From NCBI GenBank assembly GCA_035528715.1, contig DATKYB010000046.1, positions 1 through 6,285 of the forward strand: a stretch of 6,285 bases of DNA, read 5' to 3'. The position numbers and the translations under genes were made by a program. Below the pieces are notes generated by a model, which saw nothing but the letters and a program-made list of their open reading frames with translations, was not told the origin of the DNA and ran no database searches. Below are positions 1-5,613 of the stretch, one piece after another. The DNA comes from Nitrospinota bacterium (GTDB lineage Bacteria > JADFOP01 > DATKYB01). The first letter of the stretch is position 1, and each line of letters opens with the position of its first letter.

Positions 1-113
1 CTATTATTAGCCATGGCTTCACACGCCAGGATTTCTATCAATAGCCATTTTTCATATTTATTTCTTCTTTCCCATATTTTACTCATCTCTGGTCTGGAGT
101 ATCTTGGTATCAA
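1..113 (-). CDS. purB: Adenylosuccinate lyase, N-terminal 37 codons (partial, runs off left edge)
   Basis: PurB catalyses two fumarate-releasing steps in cytosolic purine synthesis (SAICAR to AICAR, and adenylosuccinate to AMP). Only the N-terminus is present. Reading the minus strand from a TTG at 113-111 gives [14 protein letters not shown], and the fragment continues through [14 protein letters not shown] at residues 23-36. This matches the usual PurB opening of the type MIxRYxRPEMxxIW...KWLxxEILACEA, at the family's normal start position. A Shine-Dalgarno GAGGAG lies at 126-121, seven nt before the TTG, and decides the start; an in-frame TTG at 119-117 is too close to it. The frame stays open to base 1, with two nt of the next codon left over. 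The gene lies 79 nt downstream of hldE on the same strand, so read-through is possible. The family call rests on 37 residues but the motif is distinctive. Catalytic residues lie outside the window. Confidence 0.88.
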   Translation of the reverse strand, partial: MIPRYSRPEMSKIWERRNKYEKWLLIEILACEAMANN

Positions 114-126
114 GCTCAATCTCCTC
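114..126 (-). promoter_or_regulatory. Ribosome binding site of purB
   Basis: GAGGAG at 126-121 on the minus strand is followed by a 7-nt spacer and the TTG at 113. It is one of the best Shine-Dalgarno matches in the window and supports TTG as the purB start. Confidence 0.7.
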
Positions 127-137
127 TTAAATTTTTT

Positions 138-164
138 CTATTTTATTAAATTGGAATAAAATAG
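138..164. repeat. Perfect 10-bp inverted repeat in the hldE-purB gap
   Basis: CTATTTTATT (138-147) and AATAAAATAG (155-164) are exact reverse complements separated by 7 nt. The dyad lies in the 79-nt leader between the hldE stop and the purB ribosome binding site. On the minus strand it is followed by an A-run rather than a T-run, so it does not read as an intrinsic terminator for hldE. Nine of the ten pairs are A-T, so a hairpin would be weak. It could be an operator-like dyad, a weak leader hairpin, or chance in AT-rich sequence. The dyad itself is certain; its function is unknown. Confidence 0.55.
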
Positions 165-192
165 GACTGTACACGAGATTATTCTTTCAACA

Positions 193-1656
193 TCAACTGT
201 ACTTATCAATAATTCTCTTCACAATCCCAGATGTCGAGTACCCTTTAATAAAGGGGACTATTTCAACTTTCCCTCCATAACCCTCGACGATGTTCTTTCC
301 AACCACCTCGTCAACTTTGTAATCTCCACCCTTTACCAAGATATCAGGCCTTAATTCCCTTATAAGATTCTCGGGCGTAAGATCAGAGAAGAGGATTATA
401 TAATCAACTGAGTGCAAAGCAGCTAAAATATTAGCTCTTTCATCTTGAGCTATTAAAGGCCTCCTAGGGCCTTTTAATTCCCTTACAGAATCATCATCAT
501 TTAAACCAAGAACTAATAAATCCCCATATTCTTTTGCCTTTTCAAGATATTTTATATGTCCCATATGGAGAATATCAAAACATCCATTGGTAAAAACTAT
601 CTTCTTTCTTTTTGTCTTTTCAGAGCTCAAAATATATTTTAATTCTTTCAACTCTAAAATCTTTCTCCCTGTTAAAAAAGTATTCTCTTTTAAAAAATGT
701 TCTATCTCTTCCCTCTTTACTATAGAAGTACCAACCTTACCAACAACAATTCCAGCTCCGATATTGGCAAATCTTGATGCCTCTAATCTAGAGGCACCAG
801 AAAAAAGGGCTAATCCAAAAAGACCAATAGCCGTATCCCCTGCTCCTGTAACATCATACACATCCCTGGCTTCAGTGGGTATATGAAATATCCCCCCTTC
901 TTTTTCAAAAAGAGACATTCCTTCTCTCCCTCTTGTCACTAAGATGGCATCATTTTTATACCTTTCGGAAATTAATCTGGCAGCTCTCTCAAGATTGCTA
1001 TTATTTGTTATCTTGATATTTGAGGCCTTTTCCAGCTCTGACTTATTGGGAGTCAAAACATTTATTTCTTTATATTTGGAATAATCATCACCTTTTGGAT
1101 CAGCAACAACTATCTTGCCCCTTCTTTTAGCCTCTTTTACCAAAAAACTAAGAACGTTTTTTGTCAAAACCCCCTTTAAATAATCAGAACAGATAATACC
1201 ATCAACATCATCTATTGTCTCTTTCAGATAATCGCATATCTTTTTTTCTATATCTTCTGTTAACAGGTTTTTATTTTCTTTATCGATTCTTAGAATCTGC
1301 TGGCTATGGGCAATAATTCTTGTTTTATTAGTAGTAGGCCTCCCTGTATCCATTATTACGCCATCATAATTAATTCCTTTTTCCTTTAATAATTCTTTAA
1401 TTCTTTCTCCTTTTCTGTCATTTCCTACAGCACCCACCATATAGACACTGCATCCCAAACTGGCCAGATTGTTAGCAACATTTGCAGCTCCCCCTAAGGC
1501 ATCATTATCTGACCTCCATTCCAAAACCTGTACTGGAGCCTCTGGAGATATCCTTTCTACATCACCCCATATAAATTCATCATATATAATATCACCTATA
1601 ACAAGTATCTTCAGTTTCTCAATATTATTTAATATGCTATCAAAAGAATCACTCAA
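193..1656 (-). CDS. hldE: Bifunctional heptose 7-phosphate kinase / heptose 1-phosphate adenylyltransferase
   Basis: HldE acts in the cytosol on the ADP-heptose pathway. Its kinase domain phosphorylates D-glycero-D-manno-heptose 7-phosphate at C1, and its second domain joins the 1-phosphate to AMP from ATP. The 487 residues are close to the roughly 475-480 usual for the fused protein. Residues about 15-325 are a PfkB/ribokinase-type kinase, with GD at 21-22, GGAANVANN at 55-63 and the DVTGAGD signature at 268-274 (D274 the expected catalytic base). Residues about 351-487 are a nucleotidyltransferase with TNGCFD at 356-361 and HMGH at 364-367, ending in STSGIVKRI. Both domains look intact. The start is TTG at 1656: no in-frame ATG lies near, and GAGG at 1668-1665 sits 8 nt upstream, overlapping the gmhA stop. 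It follows gmhA by 11 nt, so translational coupling is likely. The family identity is very secure; stereochemistry (beta-phosphate LPS type rather than alpha-GDP type) is inferred from the fused architecture. Confidence 0.95.
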   Translation of the reverse strand: MSDSFDSILNNIEKLKILVIGDIIYDEFIWGDVERISPEAPVQVLEWRSDNDALGGAANVANNLASLGCSVYMVGAVGNDRKGERIKELLKEKGINYDGVIMDTGRPTTNKTRIIAHSQQILRIDKENKNLLTEDIEKKICDYLKETIDDVDGIICSDYLKGVLTKNVLSFLVKEAKRRGKIVVADPKGDDYSKYKEINVLTPNKSELEKASNIKITNNSNLERAARLISERYKNDAILVTRGREGMSLFEKEGGIFHIPTEARDVYDVTGAGDTAIGLFGLALFSGASRLEASRFANIGAGIVVGKVGTSIVKREEIEHFLKENTFLTGRKILELKELKYILSSEKTKRKKIVFTNGCFDILHMGHIKYLEKAKEYGDLLVLGLNDDDSVRELKGPRRPLIAQDERANILAALHSVDYIILFSDLTPENLIRELRPDILVKGGDYKVDEVVGKNIVEGYGGKVEIVPFIKGYSTSGIVKRIIDKYS

Positions 1657-1670
1657 TTTATTTACCTCTA
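1657..1670 (-). promoter_or_regulatory. Ribosome binding site of hldE overlapping the gmhA stop
   Basis: On the minus strand the gmhA stop TAG (1670-1668) runs straight into AGG, forming TAGAGG at 1670-1665, followed by an 8-nt spacer and the hldE TTG. The shared bases suggest that ribosomes finishing gmhA help start hldE. Confidence 0.6.
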
Positions 1671-2246
1671 CTTATTAAGCCTTTTTTCTATCTCTTCACA
1701 GATTATATGACCTATTGTTATATGAGCCTCTTGAATTCTTGGAGTATTATTTGATGGAATAAGAATAGAAATATCTACTATATCTTTTACTTTTCCACCA
1801 TCTTTTCCTAAAAATCCTATTGTAGTTGCACCTAAATCTTTAGCAATCTTAAAGGCATAAATCAGGTTTTCTGATAGACCGCTGGTGCTGAGCCCCAAAA
1901 CTATATCCCCTTCTTCTGCTAAAGCTTCTATCTGTCTCCCAAATATTTTATCAAAACTGTAATCATTTCCAATAGCAGTCAGGGTAGAAGTATTCGTGGT
2001 AAGGGCAATGGCTGGAATGGCCTTTCTTTCTAATTTAAATCTTCCAACTAATTCAGCTACAAGATGCTGGGCGTCTGCCGCACTTCCTCCATTCCCCATA
2101 ATTAATATCTTTTTCTTTTTTCTTATTGCATCAACAATCAATTCGATTATTTTTTCTATCTTGCTGCAGAGAGTATCAGCAATCTTAATTGTAATCTCAG
2201 AGCTCTCTATAAGAGCCTCTTTAAGAGCCTCTTTCGCTTTGCTCAT
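1668..2246 (-). CDS. gmhA: Sedoheptulose 7-phosphate isomerase (phosphoheptose isomerase)
   Basis: GmhA converts sedoheptulose 7-phosphate to D-glycero-D-manno-heptose 7-phosphate, the first committed step towards ADP-heptose for LPS core or other heptosylated glycans; it is a cytosolic, usually tetrameric, zinc enzyme. The 192 residues form a single SIS domain and match the length of the E. coli enzyme. Visible motifs are GNGGSAADAQH at 51-61 and LSTSG at 119-123. The expected zinc ligands H61, E65, Q172 and H180 are all present at the E. coli positions, which supports the ATG at 2246 as the true start and separates it from DiaA-like SIS proteins. The ribosome binding site is odd: a good GGAGG lies 16 nt upstream (2267-2263), too far, and only AAGG lies close. 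The gene opens a two-gene unit with hldE, and an extended -10 promoter candidate lies about 60 nt upstream. No truncation is seen. Confidence 0.94.
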   Translation of the reverse strand: MSKAKEALKEALIESSEITIKIADTLCSKIEKIIELIVDAIRKKKKILIMGNGGSAADAQHLVAELVGRFKLERKAIPAIALTTNTSTLTAIGNDYSFDKIFGRQIEALAEEGDIVLGLSTSGLSENLIYAFKIAKDLGATTIGFLGKDGGKVKDIVDISILIPSNNTPRIQEAHITIGHIICEEIEKRLNK

Positions 2247-2287
2247 TGCCTTATCTTTTGAACCTCCACTATTTTTTATCTGAAAAT

Positions 2288-2311
2288 TAATAAATCTTTT
2301 TTTATTTATTA
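2288..2311. repeat. Perfect 8-bp all-AT inverted repeat at the predicted gmhA transcription start
   Basis: TAATAAAT (2288-2295) and ATTTATTA (2304-2311) are exact reverse complements around an 8-nt loop that contains a run of seven T (plus strand). The right arm overlaps the predicted -10 box and the rest covers the expected initiation point. With no G-C pair it is thermodynamically weak and could be chance in such AT-rich DNA; an operator role is only a possibility. Confidence 0.35.
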
Positions 2312-2338
2312 TAACATGAGCAGATTCATTTATCCCAA
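2308..2338 (-). promoter_or_regulatory. Candidate sigma-70-type extended -10 promoter for gmhA-hldE
   Basis: On the minus strand a perfect TATAAT lies at 2313-2308, preceded by TG and one base (2316-2314), giving the extended -10 form TGnTATAAT. A weak -35 candidate TTGGGA (2338-2333) stands 19 nt upstream, longer than ideal, but extended -10 promoters need little -35 contact. Initiation would fall near 2301, leaving a leader of about 55 nt before the gmhA ATG. AT-rich sequence yields chance -10 boxes, so this is an inference supported by position in the only long gap. Confidence 0.5.
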
Positions 2339-2383
2339 TTATCTTTCAGCTCTTATCAACCTCTTAGTTATCTATTTTTATTA

Positions 2384-3334
2384 TTAAATTTTCTCTTCAA
2401 AATACTGTAAAGTCTCTTTCATCCCTTGATTAAATTCTATTTTTGGCTCCCACCCCAGCAGTTCTTTTGCTTTAGTTATATCAGGTCTTCTTATTTTAGG
2501 ATCATCTTCTGGCAAAGGTCTCTTTACTATCTTGCTTTTACTTCCTGTAATCTTTATAATATTTTTGGCTAATTCTAATATTGTCATTTCTGTAGGATTA
2601 CCTAAATTGATGGCCCCAGTTGCATCTGATATTATAAATCGATATATTCCTTCTATTAAATCAGATATATAACAAAAACTCCTTGTTTGAGAACCATCTC
2701 CGAATACAGTGAGATCTTCTCTCTTCAATGCCTGATGGAGAAAGGTTGGTATGGCCCTCCCGTCATCGATTCGCATTCTAGGCCCATAGGTATTAAAAAT
2801 TCTCACTATTTTTGTCTTAATACCATGGTAGCGATGATATGCCATAGTAAGGGCTTCTGCAAAGCGTTTTGCTTCATCATAGACCCCTCTCGGACCCAAT
2901 TGATTTACATTTCCCCAATAATCTTCACTTTGAGGATGTACTAAAGGATCCCCATAGACCTCCGAAGTGGAAGCCAAAAGAAAAGTTGCATTCTTTTCTT
3001 TTGCAAGACCAAGGGCCTTATGGGTACCGAGAGAACCAACCTTTAATGTCTGGATAGGAAGTTTGAGATAATCTATGGGACTTGCTGGAGAGGCAAAATG
3101 TAAAATAAAATCGATTTTTCCTTCAATAAATATATAGTTCGTTACATCGTGCTTTATAAATAGAAATCTTTCATCTCTAATATGATTAATATTGGATATA
3201 TTACCTGTAGAAAGGTTATCCATACAGATAACCTCATTTCCTTTTGATAAAAGGTAATCGCAGAGATGAGAACCAATAAACCCTGCACCTCCTGTAATTA
3301 ACACCCTTTTTTTAGGCTTTTTTTGTTTTTCCAC
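2384..3334 (-). CDS. UDP-glucuronate decarboxylase (UDP-xylose synthase)
   Basis: This extended short-chain dehydrogenase/reductase converts UDP-glucuronate to UDP-xylose with a bound NAD. Numbering from the GTG at 3334 gives 316 residues. The NAD motif [10 protein letters not shown] is at 14-23, STSEVYGDP at 122-130 carries the acidic residue (E125) typical of decarboxylases rather than 4-epimerases, and the catalytic pair is Y152 and K156. [10 protein letters not shown] at 178-187, GSQTRSF at 214-220 and [10 protein letters not shown] at 277-286 closely follow animal and bacterial UXS proteins, so the function is well supported. The start is uncertain. The longest frame begins at TTG 3364 (326 residues, 53-nt overlap with ugd) but has AGGG only 1 nt upstream. 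GTG at 3334 has AGG seven nt upstream, overlaps ugd by 23 nt, and gives a family-like N-terminus. The substrate is made by ugd immediately upstream, so the pair forms a two-step pathway with likely coupled translation. Confidence 0.9.
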   Translation of the reverse strand: MEKQKKPKKRVLITGGAGFIGSHLCDYLLSKGNEVICMDNLSTGNISNINHIRDERFLFIKHDVTNYIFIEGKIDFILHFASPASPIDYLKLPIQTLKVGSLGTHKALGLAKEKNATFLLASTSEVYGDPLVHPQSEDYWGNVNQLGPRGVYDEAKRFAEALTMAYHRYHGIKTKIVRIFNTYGPRMRIDDGRAIPTFLHQALKREDLTVFGDGSQTRSFCYISDLIEGIYRFIISDATGAINLGNPTEMTILELAKNIIKITGSKSKIVKRPLPEDDPKIRRPDITKAKELLGWEPKIEFNQGMKETLQYFEEKI

Positions 3335-4628
3335 GGTTAGGCCTGCCAATGCTATAATATTCAAACCCTAATCTTTTCTTTTTCTCTGGGTCGTATATAT
3401 TTCTTCCGTCAAATATTACCGGTTTCTTCATAACCTTTTTTATCTTTTCTAGGTTAAGCTGTTTAAATTCCCTCCATTCTGTAACAATAACGAGAGCATC
3501 AGCATTCTCTGCAACCTCGTATGAACTCTCACAATATTCTATTTCTGGCAAGATCTTTTTAGTATTTTCTATTGCGGCAGGATCATAGGTCTTTATATGC
3601 GCCTCTTCTTTTAAAAGAAGTTTAATAATTTCAATAGATTTTGCATCTCTAATATCATCAGTATCAGGCTTAAAAGATAATCCTAAAATGCCTATTGTCT
3701 TACCCCTGACATTCTTCATCTTTGATTTTATCAAATCTACCAAGTATGCTGCTCTGCTCTTATTTATTTCAATAACTTTCTTTAACAGATCGAACTCATA
3801 TCCTAATTTAGAAGCGGTATGGACTAAAGATTCTGAGTCTTTTGGAAAACATGAACCACCAAAACCCAGACCCGCATTTAAAAATTCTGATCCAATCCTT
3901 GCATCATATCCCATTCCTTTAGCAACATCCATGACATTTGCTCCAGCCTTTTCGCAGATATTAGCAATAGCATTAATAAAAGAAATCTTTGTAGCTAAGA
4001 AGGCATTAGAGGCATATTTTATCATCTCTGCACTATAAACATCTGTTATTAACATAGGTCTTTCAAGAGGAGCATAGAGTTCTAATAGTTTCATAGCTAC
4101 ATCCTTACTGGGGGCTCCTATCACTATTCTTTCAGGCTCAAGAGTATCTTTAATGGCCGACCCTTCTCTTAAAAATTCTGGATTAGATACAACATCAAAG
4201 TCTACATCTCTTTTCATATTTACTTTAATGATATCATTTACAAAATCACCTGTTCCAACAGGAACCGTACTTTTATTAACAATAACCTTATATTTATCTA
4301 TATATCTTGCAATCCCCTTTGCTACGGATTCCACATAAGAAAGATCTGTTTCTCCATTATCCTTTGGAGGAGTGTTGACGCAGATAAATATGACCTCTGA
4401 TTTTTTAACCCCGTCTTCTAAATTTGTAGTGAATGATAATCTCTTATCTTCCATATTACGAGTTACCATTTCCTCAAGGCCAGGTTCATAAATAGGCATC
4501 ATTCCCTTTTTTAACATTTCTATCTTTTCTTTTATACTATCAACACAGATAACCTCATTACCTAGATCGGCAAATACTGCACCAGTTACCAATCCTACAT
4601 ATCCAACCCCAATCACGCAGATATTCAT
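3312..4628 (-). CDS. ugd: UDP-glucose 6-dehydrogenase
   Basis: Ugd oxidises UDP-glucose twice with NAD to UDP-glucuronate in the cytosol. At 438 residues it is full length. The N-terminal NAD domain has [10 protein letters not shown] at 7-16 and D30 at the end of the second strand; KSTVPVGT is at 119-126 and NPEFLREG at 149-156. The central domain has [10 protein letters not shown] at 201-210 (K204, N208), and [10 protein letters not shown] at 255-264 holds the catalytic C260. The C-terminal UDP-binding domain begins near 309 ([19 protein letters not shown]). This is the TuaD/Ugd branch (GSC active site), unlike the GHC type upstream. The ATG at 4628 has AGGAGG at 4641-4636, seven nt away, the best ribosome binding site here, partly within the preceding stop codon. 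The last nine residues (430-438) extend past the usual YSIGR ending and are partly encoded in the region shared with the next gene. Product UDP-glucuronate feeds the downstream decarboxylase. Confidence 0.95.
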   Translation of the reverse strand: MNICVIGVGYVGLVTGAVFADLGNEVICVDSIKEKIEMLKKGMMPIYEPGLEEMVTRNMEDKRLSFTTNLEDGVKKSEVIFICVNTPPKDNGETDLSYVESVAKGIARYIDKYKVIVNKSTVPVGTGDFVNDIIKVNMKRDVDFDVVSNPEFLREGSAIKDTLEPERIVIGAPSKDVAMKLLELYAPLERPMLITDVYSAEMIKYASNAFLATKISFINAIANICEKAGANVMDVAKGMGYDARIGSEFLNAGLGFGGSCFPKDSESLVHTASKLGYEFDLLKKVIEINKSRAAYLVDLIKSKMKNVRGKTIGILGLSFKPDTDDIRDAKSIEIIKLLLKEEAHIKTYDPAAIENTKKILPEIEYCESSYEVAENADALVIVTEWREFKQLNLEKIKKVMKKPVIFDGRNIYDPEKKKRLGFEYYSIGRPNRGKTKKA

Positions 4629-4641
4629 CTCAATACCTCCT
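4629..4641 (-). promoter_or_regulatory. Ribosome binding site of ugd
   Basis: AGGAGG at 4641-4636 on the minus strand starts with the last base of the epimerase stop codon TAA (4643-4641) and is followed by a 7-nt spacer and the ugd ATG. It is a near-ideal match and spacing, predicting strong initiation and coupling to the upstream gene. Confidence 0.75.
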
Positions 4642-5597
4642 TAATTCTTTTTAGAAAAAAATCTGACGGTATTTTCTAATCCTTTTCTGAATCCTATCTT
4701 TGGCTTATATCCTAATAAATTCTTAGCCTTTGATATGTCCGCTATAGAATCCCTAACATCCCCTTTTCTCGGTTCACTATAGATTGGATTAACATCTCTA
4801 TTCAGAATATCTCCAATTTCCTTGACTAATTCATTAATGGTTATCTTTTCTCCACATGCTATATTAAAAACCTCTCCAAGAATTCCATTTTTTTTCAAAG
4901 CCTGAAGGTTTGCATTCACCACATTGTCTATATATGTAAAATCTCTTGTCTGTTCACCATCACCATATACAGTAGGTTTATTGTTATTTAATACCATCTT
5001 TATAAATTTTGGTATGACTGCTGCATATTGAGAATCTGGATCCTGCCGAGGTCCAAAGACATTGAAATATCTTAAAATCACGGTCTCTAAACCATAGAGA
5101 TATTTAAAAACCTTACAATAATCCTCACCAGCTAATTTTGAAACAGCATACGGCGATAAGGGATTAGTCTCCATTGCCTCGTTTTTGGGAAGCTTTGGTG
5201 AATCACCATAAGTTGAGGAAGAGCTGGCGTATATAACCCTTTTAACACCACTGCTCTTTGCAGCATTTAAAATGTTTAGTGTTCCTATAATATTTACTTC
5301 TGAAGTAGTGATAGTATCTTCGACTGAACGAAATACAGAAGTCAATGCACCCAAATGAAATATATAATCAACATCCTTAACACTATTATCTACTGTTTTT
5401 CTATCTCTTAAGTCTCCTTTAATTATTTCCAGGGAGTTTTTATTGTTATATTTTTTTAAAATATCATCTATATTTTCCATCTTTCCCGTACTAAAGTTAT
5501 CCAGTATTTTTACTCTCTTTCCTTTCTTAGCTAATGCTTCAACAATATGAGAACCTATGAAGCCTGCACCACCTGTAACTAAAAATTTCTCTTCCAT
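4641..5597 (-). CDS. UDP-sugar 4-epimerase, WbpP/GalE-like (probable UDP-GlcNAc or UDP-GlcNAcA 4-epimerase)
   Basis: This is an NAD-dependent extended SDR enzyme of 318 residues. It has [10 protein letters not shown] at 8-17, a serine-rich catalytic strand YASSSSTYGD at 123-132, and the catalytic pair Y150 and K154 in SPYAVSK. RYFNVFGPRQDP at 176-187 followed by YAAVIPKF, and GDGEQTRDFTYI at 212-223, resemble the WbpP/TviC group, which prefers N-acetylated UDP-hexoses, more than classical GalE. The likely reaction is C4 inversion of UDP-GlcNAc (or of the uronate made by the preceding dehydrogenase). The neighbour supports this, since TviB/TviC and WbpO/WbpP style pairs make UDP-GalNAcA. The ATG at 5597 is the only reasonable start: TGA and TAG lie directly upstream in frame. 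No Shine-Dalgarno is visible in the 16-nt gap, so initiation may depend on the upstream stop. The family is secure; the exact substrate is inferred, and UDP-glucose 4-epimerase activity remains possible. Confidence 0.85.
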   Translation of the reverse strand: MEEKFLVTGGAGFIGSHIVEALAKKGKRVKILDNFSTGKMENIDDILKKYNNKNSLEIIKGDLRDRKTVDNSVKDVDYIFHLGALTSVFRSVEDTITTSEVNIIGTLNILNAAKSSGVKRVIYASSSSTYGDSPKLPKNEAMETNPLSPYAVSKLAGEDYCKVFKYLYGLETVILRYFNVFGPRQDPDSQYAAVIPKFIKMVLNNNKPTVYGDGEQTRDFTYIDNVVNANLQALKKNGILGEVFNIACGEKITINELVKEIGDILNRDVNPIYSEPRKGDVRDSIADISKAKNLLGYKPKIGFRKGLENTVRFFSKKN

Positions 5598-5613
5598 TCA
5601 CTATTCACTAAAT

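Larger units (their letters stand above)
2247..2383 (-). other. 137-nt intergenic region between the UDP-xylose synthase gene and gmhA
   Basis: This is the largest gene-free stretch in the window. It is very AT-rich and has in-frame stops on both strands; I see no small gene and no GC-rich stem followed by a T-run that would make an intrinsic terminator. It contains the extended -10 promoter candidate, an all-AT dyad and a displaced GGAGG, each described separately. It probably divides the nucleotide-sugar operon from gmhA-hldE, though read-through cannot be excluded. Confidence 0.6.

Noticed and set aside
138-164. Intrinsic terminator for hldE
   Set aside because: The stem is nine-tenths A-T and the bases after it on the transcribed strand are an A-run, not a T-run.
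587-886. Plus-strand open frame of about 99 codons
   Set aside because: Lies wholly antisense within hldE, has no recognisable family features, and is low-complexity in composition; it is a shadow of the real gene.
1996-2283. Plus-strand open frame of about 95 codons, hydrophobic
   Set aside because: Antisense to gmhA; its hydrophobic look comes from complementing Lys/Glu-rich codons, so it is not evidence of a membrane protein.
2340-2383. Intrinsic terminator after the decarboxylase gene
   Set aside because: Only a four-pair match around GAGGTT could be found, with no following T-run on the minus strand.
3688-4038. Plus-strand open frame of about 116 codons
   Set aside because: Antisense to conserved ugd coding sequence, with no ribosome binding site or family match that I can see.
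4641-5597. Epimerase as HldD (ADP-heptose 6-epimerase), which would complete the heptose pathway
   Set aside because: The internal motifs (YASSSSTYGD, RYFNVFGPRQDP, YAAVIPKF) fit WbpP/GalE-type 4-epimerases, and the gene sits with the UDP-sugar dehydrogenases rather than with gmhA-hldE.
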